Below, in pieces: positions 33,924 through 43,924 of a DNA stretch of 64,000 nucleotides. Origin of the DNA: Bacteroidia bacterium. GTDB taxonomy: Bacteria; Bacteroidota; Bacteroidia; AKYH767-A; OLB10. A program made the position numbers and the translations under genes. Position 1 is the first letter of the stretch. Each line of letters opens with the position of its first letter. The DNA lies in the NCBI GenBank assembly GCA_016788065.1, contig JAEUTI010000009.1, forward strand, positions 34,372 to 98,371, written 5' to 3'. A model generated the notes under the pieces. The model saw only the letters and a program-made list of their open reading frames with translations, had not been told where the DNA came from and made no database searches.

Positions 33924-34796
33924 CTAAGATTTAGCCATACTGGTTTCTTTATGAAATTCTCTGGTCAGTAAATCGTATCGGTTTCCTTTAGTCATGAAGT
34001 GCACTTTCAGGTTTTCAATAGAAATTGGTGAACCGTCCTGCAAATCAGCAATATTAGAGTGTCTTATTTCATGTCCATCGACAATAGTCACATGGGTAGA
34101 GCCTATAATTTCAAGGTATCGTCCTTCAGCAATCAGTACGCCTGTATCTTCTCCTAAACCAATTCCTATGCAACCGGGGTTGCTTGCAACTGCCGTAGCA
34201 AGACGTCCAAACCGACCGCGTTTATCGAAATGAGAATCGATGATTACATTTTTAATAAATGCCAGTCCGGTAGTAATTTTCACTTCACCTTTAAGAAGAG
34301 CCTGAGAACTACTTCCCTGATAAATCATAGTATTCGACATTGCCATTGCTCCTGCACTTGTGCCTGCAATGATAAAGTCTTCATGGTGATATCTCTGATG
34401 AAGAATATTCAGAATTTCGGTACCGCCAAAAATGGTACTCAAACGGAGTTGGTTACCTCCGGTGAACATCACCCCATCACAATTACGAATTCTTTCAATG
34501 TATTCCGGATTTTTCGCGTCCTCCCGTGTTTTGATGTGCATGAGTTTCACATGCTGATTACCCAGTTTGCCAAAAGCATTGATGTAAGCTTCTCCAACTT
34601 CTTCAGGAATCGATGATGCACTGGTTATAACTTCAACATTGGAATCTTTATGTCCTTTTATTTCATGAAGAATCCGGCTTAAGATCTGTAATTCGAAAAA
34701 GTTGATATTATTTTTCTGTTCGTGGTTCGGTTCCGGCTCAGTTCCTTTGTCTTCGTTACCTCCAATTGGTATCAGCTTTCCTTTAGGGATATCCAT
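33924..34796 (-). CDS. cphB: Cyanophycinase
   Basis: The 290-residue protein is an S51 peptidase: GKLIPIGGNEDKG at the start, GVMFTGGNQLRLS (about 108-120), the nucleophile in AGTSAGAMAM (Ser147) and DSHFDKRGRFGRL with the catalytic-type His (about 188). It releases beta-Asp-Arg dipeptides from cyanophycin. A start at 34796 gives the normal length. The matching synthetase cphA lies 3.5 kb away in the opposite direction, with two photolyase genes between. No isoaspartyl dipeptidase gene is seen in the window. Confidence 0.93.
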   Translation of the reverse strand: MDIPKGKLIPIGGNEDKGTEPEPNHEQKNNINFFELQILSRILHEIKGHKDSNVEVITSASSIPEEVGEAYINAFGKLGNQHVKLMHIKTREDAKNPEYIERIRNCDGVMFTGGNQLRLSTIFGGTEILNILHQRYHHEDFIIAGTSAGAMAMSNTMIYQGSSSQALLKGEVKITTGLAFIKNVIIDSHFDKRGRFGRLATAVASNPGCIGIGLGEDTGVLIAEGRYLEIIGSTHVTIVDGHEIRHSNIADLQDGSPISIENLKVHFMTKGNRYDLLTREFHKETSMAKS

Positions 34797-34974
34797 AGTT
34801 AAGATTTCAGTAAGTGGGCAAATTTAGGTTAAATCCTTTATTATGCCAGTCAATTTAACTGCTAAATGCACTTTAACTGATGTTGAAAATATTGTAAAAT
34901 GATGACTATCAGTATATTGTAATAGTAATAAGTTTATTTTGATTCAGGTGTAAATTTTGGTTCAAAAGCACCTT

Positions 34975-36525
34975 TCACAGTGTTTCCAGGTTATTTGTAA
35001 GCCAGAGTGCACGTTTTTTAATGGCTTCTGTTTCGGGTACAGTCATTTTTTTAATATTCATGTATACCATTCCAATTCTGGGATTTGATTGCAATTTGTT
35101 TTGATTTTTGATAAAAAAGTTCCAGTAAAGTGCATTGAAAGGGCAGGAGTTTGAGGCTGTTCGGGAGGTTTTGTCATACATGCATGTTTTGCAATAATTG
35201 CTCATTTTACCTATGTAATTTGCTGAAGCAACATATGGTTTTGAAGCCACCAATCCTCCATCGGCATATTGACTCATTCCCCTCGTGTTGGTAATTTCCA
35301 CCCATTCAATTGCATCGGCATAAACACCCAGATACCATTGATCAACCTGATCGGGATGTATCCCTGCCAATAGTGAAAAATTGCCAATCACCATCAGCCG
35401 TTGAATGTGATGTGCGTAGGCATTGTCTAAAGAATTTGAAATGCATTGCTTGAGGCAGTTCATGGATGTGTTGCCGGTCCAATACCAATCTGGAATATTT
35501 TGATGATGATCAAAAAAATTTGTTTTAGCATAATTTGGCATTTTCATCCAGTAAATCCCTCTCATATATTCACGCCATCCTATAATTTGTCTAATAAATC
35601 CCTCTACCTGGGAAATAGAAATAGTTTCAGGATTTTTATTTTTTTGAGTAATAACTTTTTGGATTACTTCTTCCGGGTGAAGCATTTTTGTGTTGAGTGC
35701 AAAAGAAAGCCTGGAATGAAAAAGTGTGGAATGTTCTGTCAGCATCGCATCTTCATACGTTCCGAAAGCAGGAAGCAATTCTTTCAAAAACCATTCAAGC
35801 TGCATTAATGCTTCTTTTCTGTTTGCAGGCCATGAAAAGTCTGATGTATTAATTTTTCCAATGGTTTTAATCTGCATTTCTTTTATTGCAGATACAATCT
35901 CATCAATTTCATGTAAAAATTTTATTGGTGGACGAAGTGGTACTTTCCCATCATAACTTTTACGGTTTTCATGATCGAAATTCCACTGTCCTCCTTCGGG
36001 ATCATTACCATTCATGAGAATATTGGTTTTTTTTCTCATATACCGGTAAAACGATTCCATTAATAATTGCTTCTTACCTTTAAAAAAAATCTCCAGTTCA
36101 TTTCGTGTGGTCAGAAAATGTTCTGTGTCGAATACTTCATATTTTAAATCAAGCAAAGTGGCCGTTTTCTTTAGCTCTTCATCAAGCCTGTATTCATCAG
36201 GAAGTTGATATTCAAATTTTGAAACTACATTTGAATCACATAACAATTTTAAGTTTTCAAAAAACGATTGACGGTTTTCAATGTCGTTAATCTTAAAATA
36301 TTTTATTTGATGTCCGGCATCACTTAATGATTTTGAGAAGTGTCTCATAGCATTAAAGAAGGCAACAGTTTTTTGAATGCGATGCGCAACATATTCCTGT
36401 TCGGGCATCACTTCCATCATCACATACAAGACATTTGGATCTACCTTTTTGAACCAACTATGATTACTATTGAGCTGATCTCCCAGAATGAGTCTAAGAG
36501 TAATATTGGATTTTTGGAATTGCAT
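34975..36525 (-). CDS. Fe-S bacterial photolyase/cryptochrome (PhrB-like)
   Basis: The 516-residue protein is a member of the FeS-BCP group (deoxyribodipyrimidine photolyase-related). It starts with LRLILGDQLNSNHSWF, the typical N-terminal motif. Cys357, Cys445, Cys448 and Cys461 have the spacing (88, 3, 13) known for the [4Fe-4S] ligands of PhrB. Other motifs are EGFIRQIIGWREYMRGIYW, AYAHHIQRLMVIGNF and NTRGMSQYADGG. Family members repair (6-4) photoproducts using FAD. It follows the CRY-DASH gene by 33 bases, so both are probably on one transcript. Confidence 0.93.
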   Translation of the reverse strand: MQFQKSNITLRLILGDQLNSNHSWFKKVDPNVLYVMMEVMPEQEYVAHRIQKTVAFFNAMRHFSKSLSDAGHQIKYFKINDIENRQSFFENLKLLCDSNVVSKFEYQLPDEYRLDEELKKTATLLDLKYEVFDTEHFLTTRNELEIFFKGKKQLLMESFYRYMRKKTNILMNGNDPEGGQWNFDHENRKSYDGKVPLRPPIKFLHEIDEIVSAIKEMQIKTIGKINTSDFSWPANRKEALMQLEWFLKELLPAFGTYEDAMLTEHSTLFHSRLSFALNTKMLHPEEVIQKVITQKNKNPETISISQVEGFIRQIIGWREYMRGIYWMKMPNYAKTNFFDHHQNIPDWYWTGNTSMNCLKQCISNSLDNAYAHHIQRLMVIGNFSLLAGIHPDQVDQWYLGVYADAIEWVEITNTRGMSQYADGGLVASKPYVASANYIGKMSNYCKTCMYDKTSRTASNSCPFNALYWNFFIKNQNKLQSNPRIGMVYMNIKKMTVPETEAIKKRALWLTNNLETL

Positions 36526-36558
36526 AGATAAAAAAGATAGTAAAACTTTTCGATTGAA

Positions 36559-37863
36559 TTAAACAAGATTATTCCAAAAATCAGAATATTTGTTTTGTGG
36601 ATCAAATTTGCGTGCCTGAATTTCAGGATTGAAAATTCTGATTTCCTTCGGGTCGTTACCAACTCCTGCAAGGTATGCCCAGTTTCCCCAATTGCTGGCC
36701 GGTGAATAATCAACTAAAAATTCTTCAAAGTACCATGCTCCCCAGGTCCAGTTTACTTTCAGGTCATGAATCAAATAGCTCGCAACAATTTGCCTTCCTC
36801 TGTTGCTAAGATAGCCTGTTGTTTTGAGTTCTTTCATAAAAGCATTTATCAACCTGTTTGGAGTAGTTGCATTTTTCCATGATTCAAATCTCTGTTCTTC
36901 TCCTTCAAAATAGATTGGAGCAGCATTTCGGATTCCGGATTTCACGAAATAGCGATTGCCATGTTTTTTAAACATAAAACGGAAAAAGTCGCGCCAAAGC
37001 AATTCAAATATCAGCCAATAGGTAGAATCATTGCTGTAATTTTCATTTTCAAATTTTTTTATCTCATGGTATACCCGTCGTGGTGAGATACATCCCAATG
37101 AAAGGTAAGGAGATAACCCTGAAGAAAAGTTAACTCCTGTGAGCGCGTTTCTGGTATCTTTATAACTTAAAATACTTTCCGTTTCCCAAATGTAATGATT
37201 CAATCTGGAGAGGGCTACTTTTTCACCACCTTCAAATGGCATACATGATGCCGGATTTTTGCGAATGTTCGAAATTCCTAATTCTTTCAAGCCCGGAATT
37301 TTACCTTCATCAATTACAGGAATGAAAGCAAAGTTTTCAGGCATGGGGTACTCGGCACGGATAGCTGATTCTTTTTCAATTTTTTTTCTGAAAATAGTAA
37401 AAGTATCAGGGATATCTTTGATAGGAAAGGGGAGGTCCTGTTTATGATACAGGGTATGTCCGATATAGGAAGTCAAAGGAATTTTTTTCTTCCAGAGTTC
37501 CCTCTCTACCAGATCCATTTCACGATTTTCATCATATGCTACTTCCTGATGAACAATTACTTCATCAATAGCATAAGTTTGTACCAGTTCCGGCAAAATT
37601 TTTTCAGGATTGCCATGACACACAATCAGTGTTCCCCCCAATTTTTTAAAACCTTCTCTCAGATCTTTGACACTTTCAATAATAAATTTGGCTCTGAAAG
37701 GGCCTGTTCGGTTGGTATTGATAGGAGATTTTCCATAAAAAAGCGGGTTGAAACAGAAAACAGGTAAGATTTCTTTGTTCTTTTTTGCAGCTTCATGTAA
37801 AAGCACGTGATCATGCAACCTAAGATCATTCCTGAACCATACAAGTACACGCCCTTTGCCCAT
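36559..37863 (-). CDS. DASH-type cryptochrome/photolyase
   Basis: The 434-residue protein has an N-terminal photolyase alpha/beta domain (VLVWFRNDLRLHDH) and a C-terminal FAD domain. DASH features include LWRDFFRFMFKKHG, a MKELKTTGYLSNRGRQ segment, and DYSPASNWGNWAYLAGVGNDP. Such enzymes bind FAD and usually a folate, and repair cyclobutane dimers mainly in single-stranded DNA or act as light sensors. The gene precedes the Fe-S photolyase and is divergent from cphA. The length is at the short end for the class, with no extra C-terminal extension. Confidence 0.93.
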   Translation of the reverse strand: MGKGRVLVWFRNDLRLHDHVLLHEAAKKNKEILPVFCFNPLFYGKSPINTNRTGPFRAKFIIESVKDLREGFKKLGGTLIVCHGNPEKILPELVQTYAIDEVIVHQEVAYDENREMDLVERELWKKKIPLTSYIGHTLYHKQDLPFPIKDIPDTFTIFRKKIEKESAIRAEYPMPENFAFIPVIDEGKIPGLKELGISNIRKNPASCMPFEGGEKVALSRLNHYIWETESILSYKDTRNALTGVNFSSGLSPYLSLGCISPRRVYHEIKKFENENYSNDSTYWLIFELLWRDFFRFMFKKHGNRYFVKSGIRNAAPIYFEGEEQRFESWKNATTPNRLINAFMKELKTTGYLSNRGRQIVASYLIHDLKVNWTWGAWYFEEFLVDYSPASNWGNWAYLAGVGNDPKEIRIFNPEIQARKFDPQNKYSDFWNNLV

Positions 37864-38305
37864 GATCGTTTAACAAAAAAAAGCCCTGTTTTGTTATTGC
37901 AGATGATGGAATAATATCATATTCGAAGCGTACTTTCTTGCTGGTGGAAATTATCAGGGTGACATTCATTTTCGGGACATACACGGTACGTTATATTTTG
38001 CTGGTTCAAGCAGGTTTCCAATGAAAATTATACTTATTTTCTCGATAAAGTTTCATGGTCATTGATTTCTAAAATATCTCAAGTGTCTGAATATTAAGCC
38101 AGTATACGGAAGAAAGAAACTGATAGAATTTTATAAGGTTTTAATTCCAAAGAACTAAAGGCGGAAAAATTGAGATGGGCCGGCCGTGGAACAAAGTGAT
38201 CTCGGGATTAAATCCGGAATAATCCTCGAATAAAATACTGTGAAGTTGCAGGATTCAGAAACTATTCCTATTTTCAGCCAACTTTCCAACCTAAAAATAT
38301 TTTAT
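37864..38305. other. Divergent intergenic region between CRY-DASH and cphA
   Basis: This 442-bp stretch has no convincing ORF. It must hold the promoters of both the photolyase pair and cphA, but I find no clear TTG/TAnnTTTG match. It contains a GGCCGGCC palindrome at about 38178-38185 and a GGATTA/TAATCC inverted repeat at about 38205-38224, which are possible operator sites. Confidence 0.5.
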
Positions 38306-40954
38306 ATGAAGATAATTGATATCCGTGCAATGCGTGGTCCGAATTATTGGTCGATTCGTCGCCATAAGCTTATAGTGATGAAGCTTGATTTGGAGGTGTT
38401 AGAAGAATTACCAACAAACAAAATAGACGGATTTAGTGACAGGCTGGAGAAAATGTTTCCCAGCATGTATGAACATCGGTGTTCGGAGGATCAGCCCGGC
38501 GGTTTTTTCAATCGGGTAAAAGAAGGAACATGGATGGGGCATGTCATTGAACATATAGCTTTGGAAATTCAAACACTGGCAGGAATGGACTGCGGGTTTG
38601 GTCGTACGCGAGGAACTGGCGAAAAGGGAGTATACCATGTGGTGTTTTCTTATATGGAAGAAAAGGTTGGAATTTTCGCAGCTAAATCTGCTGTGAGAAT
38701 TGCTGAAGCACTTGTTGCAGGAACTGATTACGATTTGTCGGATGATATTCAGCAAATGCGGGAAATCAGAGAAGACGAACGACTAGGGCCTTCAACAGGT
38801 TCTATCGTTGAGGAAGCGCAAGGTCGCGGAATACCCTGGATTCGATTAAACAGACACTCACTCGTTATGCTGGGATATGGTGTTAACCAGAAGCGAATTC
38901 AGGCGACAGTAACGAGTCAGACCAGTAGCATTGCCGTTGAAATTGCCTGTGATAAGGAAGATACTAAAAATTTACTGGAGGCGTCCAATATTCCTGTTCC
39001 CAAAGGAAGAATCATATATGATGAAGATGATTTGAAGTATGCTCTGGATTCAATTGGATATCCGGTAGTTTTAAAACCCATAAACGGAAATCACGGACGA
39101 GGTGCTACCATAAACGTAAAAACGTGGGACGAAGCTGTTGAAGCACTTGCCGCTGCAAAACGTATATCCAGGGCCGTTATAGTTGAAAAATATATTACCG
39201 GATTCGATCATCGCATTCTTTTAATCAATTACAAATTTGTAGCAGCGGCAAAACGAACACCTGCGATGGTAGTTGGAGATGGAAAGTCAACGATACAACA
39301 ATTAATTGATGTAGTTAACAGTGATCCTCGCCGCGGTTATGGTCACGAAAAAGTGCTGACTGCAATCAAAGTTGATGAGATGACTTTGAATATCCTGAAA
39401 GAAAAAGAGCTAGAGCTTACTTCCGTTTTACCGGTAGGTAAAGAATTGCATCTGAAGGCTACAGCGAATTTAAGTACAGGCGGTACATCAACTGATGTCA
39501 CTGATCTGGTACATCCCAACAATGTGTTTACCTGTGAACGCATCGCACGAATAATTGGTCTGGATATTTGTGGTATTGATATTATGACAAATGATATCAG
39601 CAGGCCACTTGAAGAGGATGGTGGAGCAGTTCTTGAAGTAAATGCTGCACCGGGATTCCGTATGCACATTGCTCCAACAGAAGGACTTCCACGAAATGTG
39701 GCTGAACCTGTTGTAGATATGTTGTATCCTGCGGGCTCTAATGCGCGAATTCCGATTATTGCAGTTTCAGGAACCAACGGAAAAACAACAACAACACGTC
39801 TGATTGCCCACATGGCAAAGACTGCCGGTCATAAAGTAGGATTCACTACCACTGATGGGGTTTACATACAGAACCAAATGGTGCAGAAAGGTGATTGTAC
39901 AGGGCCTGTAAGTGCAGAGTTTGTATTGAAAGATCCAACAGTTGATTTTGCAGTTTTGGAATGTGCCCGGGGAGGTATTTTACGTGCGGGACTGGGTTTT
40001 CATAATTGTGATGTTGGTATTGTTACTAACGTTGCAGCCGATCACCTGGGATTGCGTGATATTAATTCATTGGAAGATATGGCCAGGGTAAAAGGTGTTA
40101 TTCCGGAAAGTGTTTTCCCAAATGGTTATGCAATTCTGAATGCAGATGATGATTTGGTTGCTAATATGGCTTCTAATTTAAAATGTAAAGTTGCCTATTT
40201 CAGTTTGAATGAGAATAATCCTTTAATCAAGAAACATTGTGAGGCAGGAGGTCTAGCCGCTATTGCTGAAAATGGATTTGTAACGATCTCAAAAGGAAAT
40301 TGGAAAATCAGGGTTGATAAAATTGTAAACATTCCGCTTACTTTTTCCGGCAAGGCAATTTTTATGATTCAGAATATTCTTCCTGCTGTATTAGCCGGAT
40401 TTATCCGGAATTTTAAAATGGAAGATATCAGACTTGCATTGGAAACATTTATTCCATCACCGGTTCAAACTCCGGGAAGGATGAACTTATTCCAGTTCAA
40501 GAAGTATCAGGTAATGGTAGATTATGCTCATAACCCGGCAGGTTTCCAGGCAGTAGCGAAATTCCTTGAGAAAATCGATTCTAAACCTAAGGTAGGGGTT
40601 ATTGCCGGAGTTGGTGACCGACGCGATGAAGACATTATTTTGTTGGGAACGCTGGCAGCACAAATGTTCGACGAAATTGTTGTGCGACAAGATCGAAACC
40701 TTCGAGGACGATCTGAACAGGAAATTATTGATTTGATGTTAAAAGGAATTCATCAGGTTAATCCGGATAAACAAGTGAAAGTAATTCCAACAGAGAAGGA
40801 AGCTATTGAATTTGTGATGAAAAATTCGAAGAAAGGTGCCTTCATTACCATCTGTAGTGATGTAGTTCCGGATGCACTGGATCAGATTATGAAATATAAA
40901 GAAGAAGAGGATAAATTTGAAATTCATGCAGATGACATCCCAAATCAACACTAA
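38306..40954 (+). CDS. cphA: Cyanophycin synthetase
   Basis: The frame is open from a GTG at 38240, but MKIIDIRAMRGPNYWS at 38306 is the family start, giving 882 residues. Domains in order: an N-terminal domain (1-160), an ATP-grasp domain (about 215-480; VVLKPINGNHGRGATINV and VLEVNAAPGFRMH) and a Mur-ligase-like domain with P-loop SGTNGKTTTTRL (about 488-499), AADHLGLRDI and DYAHNPAGFQAV. It builds multi-L-arginyl-poly-L-aspartate without a ribosome, a nitrogen and carbon store. All nucleotide-binding motifs are intact. A hairpin follows the stop codon. Confidence 0.95.
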   Translation: MKIIDIRAMRGPNYWSIRRHKLIVMKLDLEVLEELPTNKIDGFSDRLEKMFPSMYEHRCSEDQPGGFFNRVKEGTWMGHVIEHIALEIQTLAGMDCGFGRTRGTGEKGVYHVVFSYMEEKVGIFAAKSAVRIAEALVAGTDYDLSDDIQQMREIREDERLGPSTGSIVEEAQGRGIPWIRLNRHSLVMLGYGVNQKRIQATVTSQTSSIAVEIACDKEDTKNLLEASNIPVPKGRIIYDEDDLKYALDSIGYPVVLKPINGNHGRGATINVKTWDEAVEALAAAKRISRAVIVEKYITGFDHRILLINYKFVAAAKRTPAMVVGDGKSTIQQLIDVVNSDPRRGYGHEKVLTAIKVDEMTLNILKEKELELTSVLPVGKELHLKATANLSTGGTSTDVTDLVHPNNVFTCERIARIIGLDICGIDIMTNDISRPLEEDGGAVLEVNAAPGFRMHIAPTEGLPRNVAEPVVDMLYPAGSNARIPIIAVSGTNGKTTTTRLIAHMAKTAGHKVGFTTTDGVYIQNQMVQKGDCTGPVSAEFVLKDPTVDFAVLECARGGILRAGLGFHNCDVGIVTNVAADHLGLRDINSLEDMARVKGVIPESVFPNGYAILNADDDLVANMASNLKCKVAYFSLNENNPLIKKHCEAGGLAAIAENGFVTISKGNWKIRVDKIVNIPLTFSGKAIFMIQNILPAVLAGFIRNFKMEDIRLALETFIPSPVQTPGRMNLFQFKKYQVMVDYAHNPAGFQAVAKFLEKIDSKPKVGVIAGVGDRRDEDIILLGTLAAQMFDEIVVRQDRNLRGRSEQEIIDLMLKGIHQVNPDKQVKVIPTEKEAIEFVMKNSKKGAFITICSDVVPDALDQIMKYKEEEDKFEIHADDIPNQH

Positions 40955-40993
40955 TGTGATCGGATAACTTATCTGGTCATCAAATATTAACGT

Positions 40994-41047
40994 CGGGAAT
41001 ATTGTTACTGCCATTGAGTTTGGCAGTTATAGTATTCCCGATTTATT
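40994..41047 (+). terminator. Probable terminator after cphA
   Basis: CGGGAATA (40994-41001) pairs with 41033-41040 and an inner ACTGCCA/TGGCAGT stem sits within, giving a long hairpin with an internal bulge, followed by a weak T-rich tail. Confidence 0.6.
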
Positions 41048-41440
41048 TTGATTGAACTCATCACAATGATAACGCCCTTGTATATTGCTTAGGGTTGGTT
41101 TAGTAGTGAATTTTCAATTCAAACCTTTTATCCTGTGTGTAATAAGTCAGCTAAACGGCATTGGAGAACTTCAGCTATACCTTTGGAAAATGCACAAATT
41201 ATTGAAATTCTTACTCAGTAATATTTTGAGTATGACAATTATCATGGGTCAGTATTTCATACATTCTTAATTGTTTAAAAGCTTTTGCAGGCCGCAACAT
41301 ATCCCTGAAATGAGGTAATTGATTTCAAAACAGGTATTTTTCATTCAAAACCTTACAAAATTTTTAGACTGTAATTTAAAAGCTAAAGGTGTCAAACCTT
41401 TTACTGCAAAATGGGGTATCTTTCATATTAGGGTAAAACT
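41048..41440. other. Intergenic region before T9SS protein gene
   Basis: No supported gene is seen in these 393 bases; a 61-codon frame at 41085-41270 lacks coding character. TATCTTTC at 41417-41424, 17 bases before the next start codon, is a possible -7 box with one mismatch. Confidence 0.45.
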
Positions 41441-43804
41441 ATGAGAAAAGGGCAATTTTCTATAATTTTAATTTCTTTACTATTTCTGACCACCGGAATT
41501 GTCAGGTCGCAGAATTTAGTTGTGGATGGTACCATTTCAAGTTCCAATGCAAATTGGGGGGGAGGTACTTCGGAGTCTCCTTATAATTCCGGAACTTTTG
41601 AAAGCACCTACCTTTCAACCGGATGTAATTCGAATTACGTAATGGAAGCCGATTTTGAATCGCAACCAACACAAACAGTGACTGGCTTTGAAAACGGTGC
41701 ACAATACCGCATTAGTTTCAGATATGGTTGGAGGAACACGGGATGTAATTCATCTGTCAATCCAACAAGTTTAAAAATTGAATTTACAGATGCAACTTCG
41801 GTTTTATCGCAAACAATTTCAGTTGCAAATACAGTCACTACGCTTACGGCTTACAGCTATGTTTTCACTAATAACAGTGCTACTTCACATGTCTTGAAAT
41901 TTACGAACCCGGGGAATTCGAATACCTGCGGTGTGATTATCGATGACATTTCTATTGTAAGAGAATCATCTCCCGGAGGTATTGGGACTGCCAATCTGTC
42001 TATGTGGATCAGACCTTCCAATACAGGGCTTTCGAATAATGCCAATGTTTATGGGTTAATATCAGCGGGCACAAATGTGGTTGCATTAATTCCTTCCTGT
42101 AGCGCGCCTCCTGTTTATAAAACCGGGACATCAGGAACTGACTACATGAATTCTAATTTTAATCCTTACATCACTTTTAATGGTTCAACACAATATCTGC
42201 AATACCTGTTGTCTAAAGTAAGCTTAATTGATGCCAGTACAGGTGGAACAGGTGGAACATTTTTTTCGATGCACCAGGGAGGTTCCAATTCACAAACATT
42301 TTTTAGTCAGCAAAGCAGCGGAAACAGCAGGATACAAGGCCAAACTACAGCTGTTGTTTTTGCACAAAGTACTTCTACCGGAACCAATAACAGAGTTACT
42401 CCGACAAATTCTTCCAGAGTTAATTTGTTGTCAATTTCAGGAAAGAGTAATGGGTTAACTGTGAAAGATAAAAACGGTTCAAATTTGTCGACTAGCAACG
42501 CTACATCCAGTTCTGATTATCTTACATTAGGAGTTCGATTAAGTACATCAGGTTCATATGGGCAACACTTCAGTGGTGCTTTGGGCGAAGTAATTACTTT
42601 CAATACAACATTGACAGCAACTCAGATGCAAAGAGTTCGTTCCTATATGGCAAGTAAATACGGTGTTACATTAACGGATAACAGTACCACCGGAACCATT
42701 GATGAACGAAATTATCTTGCTTCAAATGGTACTACGACCTATTGGAGTTACTCATCAAATAGTTCTTACCACAATAATGTTACTGTTATAGGAAAAGATA
42801 ATAGTACCGGCTTAAACCAGAAAAAGTCTATTTCTACTGATGCCGACAATAATTCCCTCACCGGTAATGCTATGCTCATTATGGATCATGTTTCAGCTAT
42901 CAGTTCTGACATCAGTTATTTAGCTGCAGGTCACGATGGGACTTCCGTATTAGAGAATGAAACATCAGATGTGCCATTGACAATTCAGTCGAGGATGAAA
43001 AGGATCTGGAAAGCTCAGAAAACCGGTTCAGGCATAGCGTCAACGGTAACAATGACATTCGACCTTACAGATTTCACACCGATAAATGGAAGTAATTTGA
43101 GATTATTGGTAAGTACTAGTTCTTCTTTTGCCGGGGCTTCAGTTTATATGGGAACATACACTGAGCCAAACTTCATCGTTTCATTCCCGACTACCGGAGG
43201 AATGTATTTCACCTTAGGATCGGTAAACCTTGCACAAACTCCATTGCCTGTTCAGTTGCTTCGTTTTACTGCTAAGCCTGAAGCCGACAGAGTTAAACTG
43301 GAATGGACTACAGCAACAGAAATCAACAATGATTTTTTCACAATCGAGAGATCATTGGATGGAAAAACATTTCAAATTGTTGCAGAGCAGGATGGTGCCG
43401 GTAATAGTAATTCAATACGCAAATATACAGGTTACGATTTAGATCCTGTAAATGGCGTGAGTTTCTACAGATTGAAGCAAACTGATTTTGATGGAAGCTA
43501 TACCTATTCTTCCTGGCAGAAAGTCGAGTTTCTAAAGTCAAATGAATTCAGTTTAGAAATGATTCCTTCTCCAACTTCAGCTTCAAATGTTGTGGCTCAG
43601 TTAACAGGAAGCCCAGGTAAAATTATTGATCTGATAATTGCAGACAATGGCGGAAGAATTGTGTATTCCAACACATTGAAAATAGGGGATTCGGGAACAT
43701 TGCGATATGCAATCGATTTTAGAACGGCTATTTCTACTGGAATGTATTTTGTTAGAGCAACTTCTGAAGATTCGGTTAAAAACTGCAAATTGTTGATCAG
43801 GTAG
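41441..43804 (+). CDS. T9SS-secreted protein with DUF642-like and LamG-like regions
   Basis: The 787-residue protein has a signal peptide (about 1-23, ending VRSQ), a beta-sandwich of about 160 residues resembling DUF642/carbohydrate-binding domains, then a laminin-G-like stretch with GEVITFNTTLTATQMQRVRS and SYMASKYGVTLTD (about 385-410), typical of large Bacteroidota surface proteins. Next is a fibronectin-like domain (VQLLRFTAKPEADRVKLEW, then NNDFFTIERSLDGKTF) and a T9SS sorting domain (FSLEMIPSPTSASNVV to CKLLIR). It is probably attached to the cell surface and may bind glycans; no enzyme motif is evident. Confidence 0.85.
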   Translation: MRKGQFSIILISLLFLTTGIVRSQNLVVDGTISSSNANWGGGTSESPYNSGTFESTYLSTGCNSNYVMEADFESQPTQTVTGFENGAQYRISFRYGWRNTGCNSSVNPTSLKIEFTDATSVLSQTISVANTVTTLTAYSYVFTNNSATSHVLKFTNPGNSNTCGVIIDDISIVRESSPGGIGTANLSMWIRPSNTGLSNNANVYGLISAGTNVVALIPSCSAPPVYKTGTSGTDYMNSNFNPYITFNGSTQYLQYLLSKVSLIDASTGGTGGTFFSMHQGGSNSQTFFSQQSSGNSRIQGQTTAVVFAQSTSTGTNNRVTPTNSSRVNLLSISGKSNGLTVKDKNGSNLSTSNATSSSDYLTLGVRLSTSGSYGQHFSGALGEVITFNTTLTATQMQRVRSYMASKYGVTLTDNSTTGTIDERNYLASNGTTTYWSYSSNSSYHNNVTVIGKDNSTGLNQKKSISTDADNNSLTGNAMLIMDHVSAISSDISYLAAGHDGTSVLENETSDVPLTIQSRMKRIWKAQKTGSGIASTVTMTFDLTDFTPINGSNLRLLVSTSSSFAGASVYMGTYTEPNFIVSFPTTGGMYFTLGSVNLAQTPLPVQLLRFTAKPEADRVKLEWTTATEINNDFFTIERSLDGKTFQIVAEQDGAGNSNSIRKYTGYDLDPVNGVSFYRLKQTDFDGSYTYSSWQKVEFLKSNEFSLEMIPSPTSASNVVAQLTGSPGKIIDLIIADNGGRIVYSNTLKIGDSGTLRYAIDFRTAISTGMYFVRATSEDSVKNCKLLIR

Positions 43805-43924
43805 TTGTTTTGTAGGCTTAGATTGCACTTTTTTTGGTGTAACTGATAAATATCATAAAGATTCAGTTGTTGATGTGCTACTTTCGTTGCGGTGATTTGG
43901 ATTAAGTTCAAATTAACCGGATGT

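Noticed and set aside
36441..36713. A 90-codon minus-strand ORF over the junction of the two photolyase genes.
   Set aside because: It overlaps the ends of both well-supported genes in another frame and has no motif.
38240..38305. GTG start 22 codons upstream of cphA.
   Set aside because: The family begins with the KIIDIRAMRGPNYWS segment encoded from 38306, and the upstream codons have no similarity.
41085..41270. A 61-codon ORF in the gap after cphA.
   Set aside because: Its composition is atypical, there is no promoter and no family resemblance.
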